NCBI RefSeq assembly: GCF_900129755.1
Contig: NZ_FQWT01000001.1
Span: forward strand, 496,001 to 560,000
From: Chryseobacterium oranimense
Lineage (GTDB): Bacteria > Bacteroidota > Bacteroidia > Flavobacteriales > Weeksellaceae
Length of the DNA stretch: 64,000 bases
Direction of reading: 5' to 3'
Each line of letters opens with the position of its first letter. The stretch's first letter is position 1. A program made the translations under genes and the position numbers. Shown here piece after piece: positions 17,045-24,009 of the stretch. The notes beneath the pieces were generated by a model. The model ran no database searches. It was not told where the DNA came from and saw only the letters and a list, made by a program, of their open reading frames with translations.

Positions 17045-18005
17045 AATTTTTTAATATATATAATGCCATTTGTTCTTCCAAATGATAATTACATGGTTGG
17101 GAAACCATTCCAAACTGCCCTACAGGATTTATTTCAAGAAAATAGTACTCTTCATCTTTTGAAACGATCATATCTATCGAGCAAGTTTTCAGATTTAATT
17201 CTTTAACTAATTCTTTTAAACTTGATTCTATCTTTACCGGTAGTTTATAGGGCACATTTCTGTTACTTTTTTTAAAATTATAATTTCTAAAATCCACCTT
17301 GGTTTTATGATCATTTTGAGAAAATATAGCCATAGAATAAAAAACATCGTCTATATAGAATATTCTAAGTTCAAATTTTTTATCTATTTTACTTTGAAGT
17401 TTGGTAGGAAAAATATAGCCCTCTTTTTTAATTTCACTTACTTCGCTTGTATACATCATATAATGAGAATCATCATCAAAAAGCGTTACAGCATCGCTTA
17501 TGGGCTTTGTAATCAGATTTTTATCTGTTGCTAATTGGTTAATAATTTCTATTTTGTTAGTTATATAGGTGTCTGGAATTTTCAGACCATGTTTTTCAGC
17601 AAGCTTAAGAGTTTTCAGTTTATTTAAACTTTCACTGTATTTATTGATCCAGACTGAATTGTCTAAAAACGATTCTAAAAACCTGTATATTGTTCCTAAT
17701 TCTGATAACAAATGATTTTCCAGAGTTTTGTTATTATGAAAATCATTAAAAATTTTAGGTTCAATATTTAAAAAATCTTGATCAAAAGTGCGTCTAAACC
17801 AAATAGTATGTACAATTTGATTATTTATTTTTTGATTGTTAAAATTAAATTCGGAATTGGAGACGTCAATATAAAAGTCTTTATTTAGTAAATCATCACC
17901 ATTTATTCTAAGTATTACTTCATTGTCTTTTTTATGGTGATGCAACCAGTTTAAAACATCATCCGTTGTATTCTCACCGTAATTTTTACTAAAAATAATT
18001 ATCAT
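17019..18005 (-). CDS. Grasp-with-spasm ATP-grasp peptide ligase
   Basis: A 328-aa protein of the ATP-grasp superfamily, MvdC/MvdD-like. Seen features: an N-terminal WFRR segment typical of graspetide ligases, a KPISDA nucleotide-binding strand near residue 168, and the C-terminal metal/ATP site CSIDMIVSKDEEYYFLEINPVGQF. Family members join side-chain acids of a precursor to Thr/Ser or Lys, giving omega-ester or amide rings. The gene is 57 bp downstream of the 58-aa precursor gene. The pairing with a SPASM gene gives the system name. Confidence 0.85.
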   Translation of the reverse strand: MIIIFSKNYGENTTDDVLNWLHHHKKDNEVILRINGDDLLNKDFYIDVSNSEFNFNNQKINNQIVHTIWFRRTFDQDFLNIEPKIFNDFHNNKTLENHLLSELGTIYRFLESFLDNSVWINKYSESLNKLKTLKLAEKHGLKIPDTYITNKIEIINQLATDKNLITKPISDAVTLFDDDSHYMMYTSEVSEIKKEGYIFPTKLQSKIDKKFELRIFYIDDVFYSMAIFSQNDHKTKVDFRNYNFKKSNRNVPYKLPVKIESSLKELVKELNLKTCSIDMIVSKDEEYYFLEINPVGQFGMVSQPCNYHLEEQMALYILKNYEENNNEV

Positions 18006-18062
18006 AATGTCAATCTTAAAATTAGGCTATTTGCAATAAATACAAATAGCCTATTTTAGTTT

Positions 18063-18239
18063 CTATCCTGGATTTATATCTGTTTGAACAGTGTCAGTAA
18101 CATAATATGTTCCATTATAGGTATTGCCTGGCCCATAAGTATAAGGGTCAAAACCTGTTACCGGATCTAATGGACCTCCACCTTTTACTTTTTGCATTTT
18201 AAATTTTTTAAGCTTTAAGCTTTCTAACTTCTTTTTCAT
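18063..18239 (-). CDS. RiPP precursor peptide (grasp-with-spasm type), 58 aa
   Basis: A short gene found by hand translation. The leader MKKKLESLKLKKFKMQKVKGG is Lys/Leu-rich with an LKLKKF element and a Gly-Gly(-Gly) end, the usual leader style of Bacteroidota RiPPs exported after double-Gly cleavage. The core that follows is rich in Thr, Tyr, Asp, Asn, Pro and Gly (begins GPLDPVTGFDPYTYGPGN), so Thr hydroxyls and Asp carboxyls for ring formation are present. It is the first gene of the cluster, directly before the ATP-grasp gene. No transporter or C39 peptidase gene is nearby, so export must be done by genes elsewhere. Confidence 0.75.
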   Translation of the reverse strand: MKKKLESLKLKKFKMQKVKGGGPLDPVTGFDPYTYGPGNTYNGTYYVTDTVQTDINPG

Positions 18240-18281
18240 AAAATAATTTTAAAAATTTAATATTAGTTTTTGTCATACAAA

Positions 18282-18311
18282 ACCCTGACATGGGTTGATG
18301 CTGATCAGCAT
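18282..18311. promoter_or_regulatory. Paired hairpins in the leader of the RiPP precursor gene
   Basis: Two adjacent inverted repeats lie 43-72 bp before the precursor start: AACCC-N6-GGGTT (18282-18297) and the 14-bp palindrome ATGCTGATCAGCAT (18298-18311). On the plus strand the second is followed by a T-rich run. They could be an operator for the divergent XRE regulator or a leader-RNA control element. Confidence 0.35.
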
Positions 18312-18427
18312 TTTATTTTTTTTGTACTGTACACATACAAAAGACACTTTCCGGTGTCATATTTTCAAATGTATCAAACATAATTCACACAAAAAAGCAA
18401 AAATTATAGCTTTTTATAGCCCTTTAT

Positions 18428-18458
18428 TTTGTGTTAAAAAAAATATTGTATACTTTCG
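18428..18458 (+). promoter_or_regulatory. Promoter of the XRE regulator gene
   Basis: TTTG (18428-18431), a 19-bp spacer, then TACTTTCG (18451-18458), one mismatch from TAnnTTTG. The spacing is that of the Bacteroidota primary sigma promoter. The start codon follows 25 bp later. Confidence 0.5.
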
Positions 18459-18482
18459 TTTCACCCAATTTTTCACAAAACC

Positions 18483-18755
18483 ATGAACAAGAAACTAATT
18501 GCCGTACGAAAAGCAAGAAAAATTACGCAGGCAGATATTGCAACTTACCTTAAAATAAGCCAGACCCAGTATCAGAAAAGAGAAACAGGAAAAATTAAAA
18601 TTTCGGATCAGGAATGGAAAGATATTGCCAGGCTGCTGGATGTTTCTGTAGAAGAAATTTTTGAAGAATATCCTAATCAATATCTTGTATTACAAAAGAA
18701 AATAGAAATCTTAAAACTGGAACTAAAAGCACTAAGTTTGGGGAAGAATATTTAG
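18483..18755 (+). CDS. Small XRE-family regulator
   Basis: A 90-aa protein with a helix-turn-helix over residues 1-60 (RKARKITQADIATYLKISQTQYQKRETGKIKI) and a short C-terminal coiled coil (LQKKIEILKLELKAL) that could mediate dimerisation. It is divergent from the RiPP operon with a shared control region, so regulation of that operon is likely but not shown. Confidence 0.8.
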   Translation: MNKKLIAVRKARKITQADIATYLKISQTQYQKRETGKIKISDQEWKDIARLLDVSVEEIFEEYPNQYLVLQKKIEILKLELKALSLGKNI

Positions 18756-18936
18756 ATCTTTTACATAGATTTTTTTAAAGCCATTAGTGACTGAATTTAA
18801 CTCAATATGAGATTATTATAGATACAAAAATTTTGACACCTTATAAATCAATCAGTTACAATGTGTCTTTTTTGTTCTTATGTGAAAATTCGGTTAAGAG
18901 AAATTTATATAATTTTATTTTCTAATTCTAAAAAAT

Positions 18937-19566
18937 ATGAATAGTCCTGTTTTATCAAAAGAATTTTCAAATTCAAAGGATTTGCTGGATACACTCTACC
19001 AAAACGGCATTACAAAAACCTATCACGAAGGTGACATCATTCTCGATGAAAATGCATCTATCCGTTCTATTCCTATTGTGATGAAAGGGATGATAAAAGT
19101 AATCCGTACCGAAGAAGATGGCCGCGAGATCTTGTTGTATTACATAAAGGCAGGCGAAAGCTGCATCATGTCTTTTCTGGGCGGCATGCACAAAGAGAAA
19201 AGCATCGTAAAAGCCGAAGTGGAAGAAGATGCCGAAATTCTTTTTTTACCTGTGGATAAAGTTTCTCTCTTCATAAAGCAATATCCTGAATGGCTCGACT
19301 ATATTTTCAGACTGTACCACAAACGTTTTGAAGAGCTTCTCGATATCATTAATGCCATTGCGTTCAAAAAAGTAGATGAAAGACTGCTTAATTTGCTGTA
19401 TAAAAAATCGTCAAACCTGGGTTCAAAAACCATTATCATTACTCACGAACAATTGGCAAACGAACTGGGAACGGCAAGAGTGGTGGTTTCAAGGCTTCTG
19501 AAGCAGCTTGAAGATGCAGGTAAATTGAAGCTTGGACGTAATAAAATAACTCTTTCAGAAAACTAA
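18937..19566 (+). CDS. Crp/Fnr-family regulator of the sulfur operon
   Basis: A 209-aa regulator. Residues about 25-135 are a cyclic-nucleotide-binding-type beta-roll (YHEGDIILDENASIRSIPIVMKGMIKVIRTEEDGREILLYYIKAGESC), and residues about 145-205 a winged helix (ITHEQLANELGTARVVVSRLLKQLEDAGKLKL). There is no Fe-S Cys cluster like that of Fnr; two Cys at most. Matching 20-bp sites stand before the two next transcription units at the same distance from their -7 boxes, which suggests it is an activator sensing sulfane sulfur or redox stress. Confidence 0.85.
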   Translation: MNSPVLSKEFSNSKDLLDTLYQNGITKTYHEGDIILDENASIRSIPIVMKGMIKVIRTEEDGREILLYYIKAGESCIMSFLGGMHKEKSIVKAEVEEDAEILFLPVDKVSLFIKQYPEWLDYIFRLYHKRFEELLDIINAIAFKKVDERLLNLLYKKSSNLGSKTIIITHEQLANELGTARVVVSRLLKQLEDAGKLKLGRNKITLSEN

Positions 19567-19572
19567 TAATCC

Positions 19573-19620
19573 TTATGTAACAAAAGTAACTGTACGGGTT
19601 ATCGAAGATTTCCAATTTTG
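19573..19620 (+). promoter_or_regulatory. Crp/Fnr-type site and promoter before the TauE gene
   Basis: TTATGTAACAAAAGTAACTG (19573-19592) followed by the -7-like box CAATTTTG (19613-19620). The distance from site start to box start is 40 bp, the same as in the site at 20440, and places the site centre near -43, as for class II activators. The site is an imperfect palindrome around GTAAC/GTTAC-type half-sites. Confidence 0.55.
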
Positions 19621-19637
19621 CATCATAAATAAAGCAA

Positions 19638-20432
19638 ATGGAAATTTTTGGTTATCTCGCTTCAGTTTTAATTGGTATTTCTTTAGGATTAATTGGCGGC
19701 GGTGGAAGCATTCTTACTGTTCCGGTATTGGTCTACCTTTTTGGTTTGGATGCTTTTTTGGCAACAGAATATTCTCTTTTCATTGTCGGAATCAGCAGTG
19801 TTGTTGGTTCGCTCTCTTACTTTAAAAAAGGCCTGGTTAATCTGAAAACAGTTTTCGTTTTTGGAATTCCTTCCATTATTTCAATCTTTCTTACCCGAAA
19901 TTATCTGGTACCGCTTATTCCTGATGAAGTTTTTAACATCAGTAATTTGATAGTGACCAAAAATATTTTTTTACTTCTCATTTTTGCAGGATTAATGATT
20001 TTTGCATCGTACAAAATGATTCAGAAAACACCTGAATTACCATTGCAAGCTACTGATGGCAATATAAATAAGACGCTTTTGGCAGCGGGTGAAGGTTCTG
20101 TCGTTGGAATTCTTACCGGACTTGTGGGAGCTGGTGGTGGTTTTATGATTATCCCCGCACTCGTTAATTTACTGAAAATACCTATGAAAATGGCTATTGG
20201 AACTTCTTTGGTTATTATTTCACTCAATTCTTTAATAGGTTTTTTCTCATCCATCCCAAATACTGAAATCGACTGGAAGTTATTGTCCACTATTTCTTCT
20301 ATTGCCATTGTTGGGATTATTATTGGTTCTCAACTCGCCAAAAAGATTGATGGGAAAAAGCTGAAACCTGCTTTTGGCTGGTTTATTTTGATGATGGGAA
20401 TTTACATTATCGTGAAAGAGCTTTTTATCTAA
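19638..20432 (+). CDS. TauE/SafE-family sulfite/sulfur-compound exporter
   Basis: A 264-aa integral membrane protein with about eight hydrophobic segments and the family's two Gly-rich repeats (SLGLIGGGGSILTVPVLVYLFG near residue 15; VGILTGLVGAGGGFMIIPALV near residue 155). The family moves sulfite, sulfoacetate or similar anions out of the cell. Here it stands between the Crp/Fnr gene and the persulfide dioxygenase gene, each with a Crp-type site, so a role in removing sulfite formed from persulfide is likely. Confidence 0.85.
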   Translation: MEIFGYLASVLIGISLGLIGGGGSILTVPVLVYLFGLDAFLATEYSLFIVGISSVVGSLSYFKKGLVNLKTVFVFGIPSIISIFLTRNYLVPLIPDEVFNISNLIVTKNIFLLLIFAGLMIFASYKMIQKTPELPLQATDGNINKTLLAAGEGSVVGILTGLVGAGGGFMIIPALVNLLKIPMKMAIGTSLVIISLNSLIGFFSSIPNTEIDWKLLSTISSIAIVGIIIGSQLAKKIDGKKLKPAFGWFILMMGIYIIVKELFI

Positions 20433-20439
20433 AAAAGCC

Positions 20440-20487
20440 TTATGTAACAAAAGTGGCAGTACCGAAATATCAAAACTCAGAACTTTG
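20440..20487 (+). promoter_or_regulatory. Crp/Fnr-type site and promoter before the persulfide dioxygenase gene
   Basis: TTATGTAACAAAAGTGGCAG (20440-20459) repeats the first 16 bases of the site at 19573. A -7-like box GAACTTTG follows at 20480-20487, again 40 bp from the site start. The start codon at 20515 is 28 bp further on. Confidence 0.55.
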
Positions 20488-20514
20488 TAACACTAAAAAA
20501 TAAAAAATATCACA

Positions 20515-21927
20515 ATGAATATAGAACAAATGTATACAGGATGTCTTGCCCAGGGAGCTTACTACATTGTTTCAAACGGAGAAGCTGCAATCATTGATCC
20601 GTTAAGAGAAACTCAGCCTTATACTGAAAGATTAGAAAAAGACGGGGTTGTTTTAAAATATATTTTTGAAACCCATTTTCATGCAGACTTTGTGAGCGGT
20701 CACGTCGATTTAAGTAAAAAGACAAAAGCACCTATTGTTTACGGACCAACTGCAAAACCGGAATTCAAATCGATTATTGCAGAAGACAATCAGGTTTTTG
20801 AAGTGGGAAATGTCAAAATAAAAGTTCTTCACACGCCCGGTCACACGATGGAAAGTACATCTTTTTTATTAACAGATGAAAAGGGAAAAGATGTTGCTTT
20901 ATTCAGTGGGGACACTTTGTTTTTAGGCGACGTGGGGAGACCGGATTTGGCACAGAAAGCAGCAAATCTTACGCAGGAAGAATTGGCAGCTTTGCTTTAC
21001 GACAGTTTGTACGAAAAAATCCTGCCTTTAGACGATGATATTATTGTATATCCGGCCCATGGGTCAGGTTCTGCCTGCGGAAAAAATATGCAGAAAGAAA
21101 CAGTGGACAGCTTAGGAAACCAGAAGGAAACAAACTATGCACTTAACCAAAAAGACAAGGAAAGTTTCATAAAAGCAGTTACTGATGGACTTCTTCCCCC
21201 ACCTGCATATTTTGGAATGAATGTAGCGATGAATAAGAAAGGCTACGAAAGTTTTGATGAAGTTTTGTCTAAAGGCCTTCACGCCTTGTCGCCTGACGAA
21301 TTTGAAGAAACAGCAGATCACAGCGGAGCATTATTATTAGATGTCAGAAACAATAATGATTTTGCAAGAGGCTTTATTCCGCAATCTGTAAATATTGGTT
21401 TAAACGGAGATTTTGCCCCCTGGGTTGGAGCTTTAATAACAGATGTACAGCAACCGATTCTCTTGATTACTGATGAAAACGAAGAGGAAGAAGCTGTTAC
21501 TAGATTGAGCCGTGTAGGTTTTGATCATGTCATTGGTTTCCTAAAAGGAGGCTTTAATGCTTGGAAAAACAGTGGTAAAGAAATCGATACAGTGAACAGG
21601 ATTTCAGTGCAGCAATTTGAGAAAGAAATTTACGGAAAAGAGGTGAAAATTATCGATGTGAGAAAAGAATCTGAATACAGTGCAGAACACATAAATGATG
21701 CTTTCAGTAAACCTTTAGCTTATATTAATGAGTGGATCAACACGTTGGATTCTGAAGAACATTTCTACTTACATTGTGCGGGCGGCTACAGAAGTATGAT
21801 GGCTGCCAGTATTTTGCAGGCAAGAGGATACAGAAATTTTAGCGAAATTGCAGGTGGTTTCAGTGAAATTGCAAAAACAGGAGTTCCGAAAAGCAATTTT
21901 GTCTGTCAGAGTAAAGTTTTAAATTAA
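20515..21927 (+). CDS. Persulfide dioxygenase-rhodanese fusion (CstB-like)
   Basis: A 470-aa cytosolic enzyme in three parts. Residues 1-250 are a metallo-beta-lactamase fold with the THFHADFVSGH metal motif and later GHT and GDT motifs, as in ETHE1-type persulfide dioxygenases. Residues about 265-360 are a rhodanese domain without the active Cys (the loop reads LITDENEEEEA). Residues about 370-460 are a second rhodanese with Cys421 in HCAGGYRS. This is the layout of CstB, which oxidises persulfides and forms thiosulfate. The surrounding sulfur transport genes and Crp-type site support the call. Confidence 0.9.
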   Translation: MNIEQMYTGCLAQGAYYIVSNGEAAIIDPLRETQPYTERLEKDGVVLKYIFETHFHADFVSGHVDLSKKTKAPIVYGPTAKPEFKSIIAEDNQVFEVGNVKIKVLHTPGHTMESTSFLLTDEKGKDVALFSGDTLFLGDVGRPDLAQKAANLTQEELAALLYDSLYEKILPLDDDIIVYPAHGSGSACGKNMQKETVDSLGNQKETNYALNQKDKESFIKAVTDGLLPPPAYFGMNVAMNKKGYESFDEVLSKGLHALSPDEFEETADHSGALLLDVRNNNDFARGFIPQSVNIGLNGDFAPWVGALITDVQQPILLITDENEEEEAVTRLSRVGFDHVIGFLKGGFNAWKNSGKEIDTVNRISVQQFEKEIYGKEVKIIDVRKESEYSAEHINDAFSKPLAYINEWINTLDSEEHFYLHCAGGYRSMMAASILQARGYRNFSEIAGGFSEIAKTGVPKSNFVCQSKVLN

Positions 21928-21938
21928 AAATATAATTA

Positions 21939-22502
21939 ATGTTAGAATTGATAAAAGAACCATGGCCTTGGTACATTGCGGGTCCCCTTATTGGTCTTAC
22001 CGTTCCGGTTTTATTGATTTTAGGGAATAAGTCTTTCGGAATCAGCTCGTCTTTAAGGCATATTTGTGCAGCATGTATTCCTGCAGATATTAGTTTTTTT
22101 AAATATGATTGGAAGAAAGAATGGTGGAATCTGTTTTTCGTTTTCGGAATTTTCCTTGGCGGAATCATCGCTTCGCATTTTCTAATCAACACTGGGGAGA
22201 TTTCAGTAAATCCTAAATTGAAAACCGAATTAGCAACATACGGAATTACGGACTTCAGCAATCTCATTCCTGTTCAGCTGATGAATTTCGCAAGTCTATT
22301 GACCTGGAGAGGTTTTATTACAATGGTAGTTGGAGGTTTTCTGGTAGGTTTCGGAACCCGTTACGCAGGAGGCTGTACAAGTGGTCATGCCATTATGGGA
22401 CTTTCAAATCTGCAATGGCCCTCATTGGTGGCAACAGTATGTTTTATGGCAGGCGGTTTTTTAATGGCCAATGTTATTCTGCCCATTATTCTTTCACTTT
22501 AA
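21939..22502 (+). CDS. YeeE/YedE-family sulfur transporter, half 1
   Basis: A 187-aa membrane protein starting 11 bp after the dioxygenase stop. It has four to five hydrophobic segments and the conserved Cys motif GGCTSGHAIMG near residue 145, typical for YeeE/YedE (TsuA-type) thiosulfate uptake proteins. The full family is about 350 aa; here the function is split over two genes. A second Cys pair (RHICAACIPAD) near residue 45 is also present. Confidence 0.85.
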   Translation: MLELIKEPWPWYIAGPLIGLTVPVLLILGNKSFGISSSLRHICAACIPADISFFKYDWKKEWWNLFFVFGIFLGGIIASHFLINTGEISVNPKLKTELATYGITDFSNLIPVQLMNFASLLTWRGFITMVVGGFLVGFGTRYAGGCTSGHAIMGLSNLQWPSLVATVCFMAGGFLMANVILPIILSL

Positions 22503-22514
22503 TAATTAAAAAAA

Positions 22515-23000
22515 ATGATAAAAGAAACAGAAGATATACGTCACCAAGACGCAATTTGCATCAACGAAAGCGAACTGAAGCACAAATGGTATCACAACAT
22601 CAAATACCTCATCGTAGGGATTCTTTTCGGGATTGTATTTGTAAAAGCGGAAGTTATCAGTTGGTTCAGGATTCAGGAGATGTTCCGTTTGCAGTCGTTC
22701 CATATGTATGGCGTAATCGGAAGTGCTGTTCTCACAGGAATCATTTCCGTTTGGCTCATCAAAAAATTTAAGATTAAAACCATTCATGGTGAACCCATCA
22801 AAATTGCTCCAAAGAAGTTTAATAAAGGGCAAATCTATGGTGGATTAATTTTTGGATTCGGCTGGGCGATTACAGGAGCTTGTCCCGGACCTCTTTTTGC
22901 TCAGATCGGAACCGGAGCTTTGGCGGTTATTGTCACTTTAGCAAGTGCCATTTTAGGAACCTGGGTATATGGATATTTTAGGGATAAATTACCTCACTAA
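22515..23000 (+). CDS. YeeE/YedE-family sulfur transporter, half 2
   Basis: A 161-aa membrane protein starting 12 bp after half 1. It has about four hydrophobic segments and the second family Cys motif, TGACPGPLFAQIG, near residue 122. Two half-size proteins encoded together probably form one channel for thiosulfate or a related sulfur species. It is the last gene of the operon and is followed by a clear terminator. Confidence 0.85.
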   Translation: MIKETEDIRHQDAICINESELKHKWYHNIKYLIVGILFGIVFVKAEVISWFRIQEMFRLQSFHMYGVIGSAVLTGIISVWLIKKFKIKTIHGEPIKIAPKKFNKGQIYGGLIFGFGWAITGACPGPLFAQIGTGALAVIVTLASAILGTWVYGYFRDKLPH

Positions 23001-23011
23001 AATTTAAGAAG

Positions 23012-23046
23012 AATAAAGACTGTAGTTTTGTATTACAGTCTTTATT
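23012..23046. terminator. Bidirectional terminator
   Basis: A 13-bp perfect stem (AATAAAGACTGTA and its complement) with a 9-nt loop and T-rich tails on both sides. It lies between the convergent ends of the sulfur operon and the VIT-family gene. Confidence 0.75.
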
Positions 23047-23064
23047 TTTTATTTGATCATATCT

Positions 23065-23760
23065 TTACGCTACAGAAACTCCAAAGAGATGCCCAATTAA
23101 AGCCGTAATTCCCATCGCAACAGTTCCCCAAAAGCAAATCCTCAATACAGCAATTCCCATTTTAGAACCGCCTGTTCTTGCTGAAATCGCTCCCAAAATC
23201 ATTAAAAATATAATTGAAAATCCATACTGAAAATATACCATCTGTTTAATGGGTGCCAACAGCGAAACTGCAAAAGGAAGCAAAGCACCCAAACCAAAAG
23301 AAGCAAAAGAAGCCATCGCTGCCTGCAAGGGTTTTGCCTGTGTAATTTCATTGATGCCCAGCTCATCATGAGCGTGAGCCGCCAAAGCATCGTGCGCTGT
23401 AAGTTCTGTAGCAACCTGCATAGCAGTTTCTTTGCTCACCCCTCTCCTTTCGTAGATTTTTGCCAGCTCCTGCAATTCTATCTCAGGAATTTCTTCAAGT
23501 TCACGCTGTTCCCTGGCTAGATCTGCTTTTTCCGTATCTTCCTGAGAACTCACAGAAACATATTCTCCTGCAGCCATCGACATTGCACCGGCAATCATTC
23601 CGGCTAAAGCAGCAAGAATTATCGTATTTCTATCCGGAGAAGCAGCAGCTACTCCAATCACAATGCTTGTGGTTGATAACAACCCGTCATTCGCACCTAA
23701 AACTGCAGCACGAAGCCATCCTACCCTATTGACGTAATGTTTTTCTAATTGATGATGCAT
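23065..23760 (-). CDS. VIT1/CCC1-family metal transporter
   Basis: A 231-aa membrane protein. The opening WLRAAVLGANDGLLSTTSIVIGVAAA and the AGMIAGAMSMAAGEYVSVSSQEDTEKAD segment are family signatures; a charged cytosolic metal-binding region (residues about 75-140, rich in Glu and His) follows, then three more hydrophobic segments. Eukaryotic and plant relatives move Fe2+ or Mn2+ out of the cytosol. The gene is single. Confidence 0.9.
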   Translation of the reverse strand: MHHQLEKHYVNRVGWLRAAVLGANDGLLSTTSIVIGVAAASPDRNTIILAALAGMIAGAMSMAAGEYVSVSSQEDTEKADLAREQRELEEIPEIELQELAKIYERRGVSKETAMQVATELTAHDALAAHAHDELGINEITQAKPLQAAMASFASFGLGALLPFAVSLLAPIKQMVYFQYGFSIIFLMILGAISARTGGSKMGIAVLRICFWGTVAMGITALIGHLFGVSVA

Positions 23761-24009
23761 ACGCTGTTCGTTTTAAAAAACATGACTTGCCAAACAATAT
23801 TCAACAAGTCAAGTATTAAAATTTATTTGAATCTTAAATTTAAGCAAATAATATCAGAAGTCATCGCCGTCAGATATATCAATGTTTTTTAGCTTCTCAG
23901 TTTCTTTTTTTGAAACATATTTGGTTTCGCCTGATTAATATTTGTTGGATAGCCGATCCGAAAGAAAATCCTGAAGAAAAAATTTCAAGTGATCATACTT
24001 ATGAATTAC

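Noticed and set aside
22415..22771. 118-codon plus-strand frame across the two YeeE genes
   Set aside because: It overlaps both transporter genes out of frame, is rich in Arg/His and has no family pattern.
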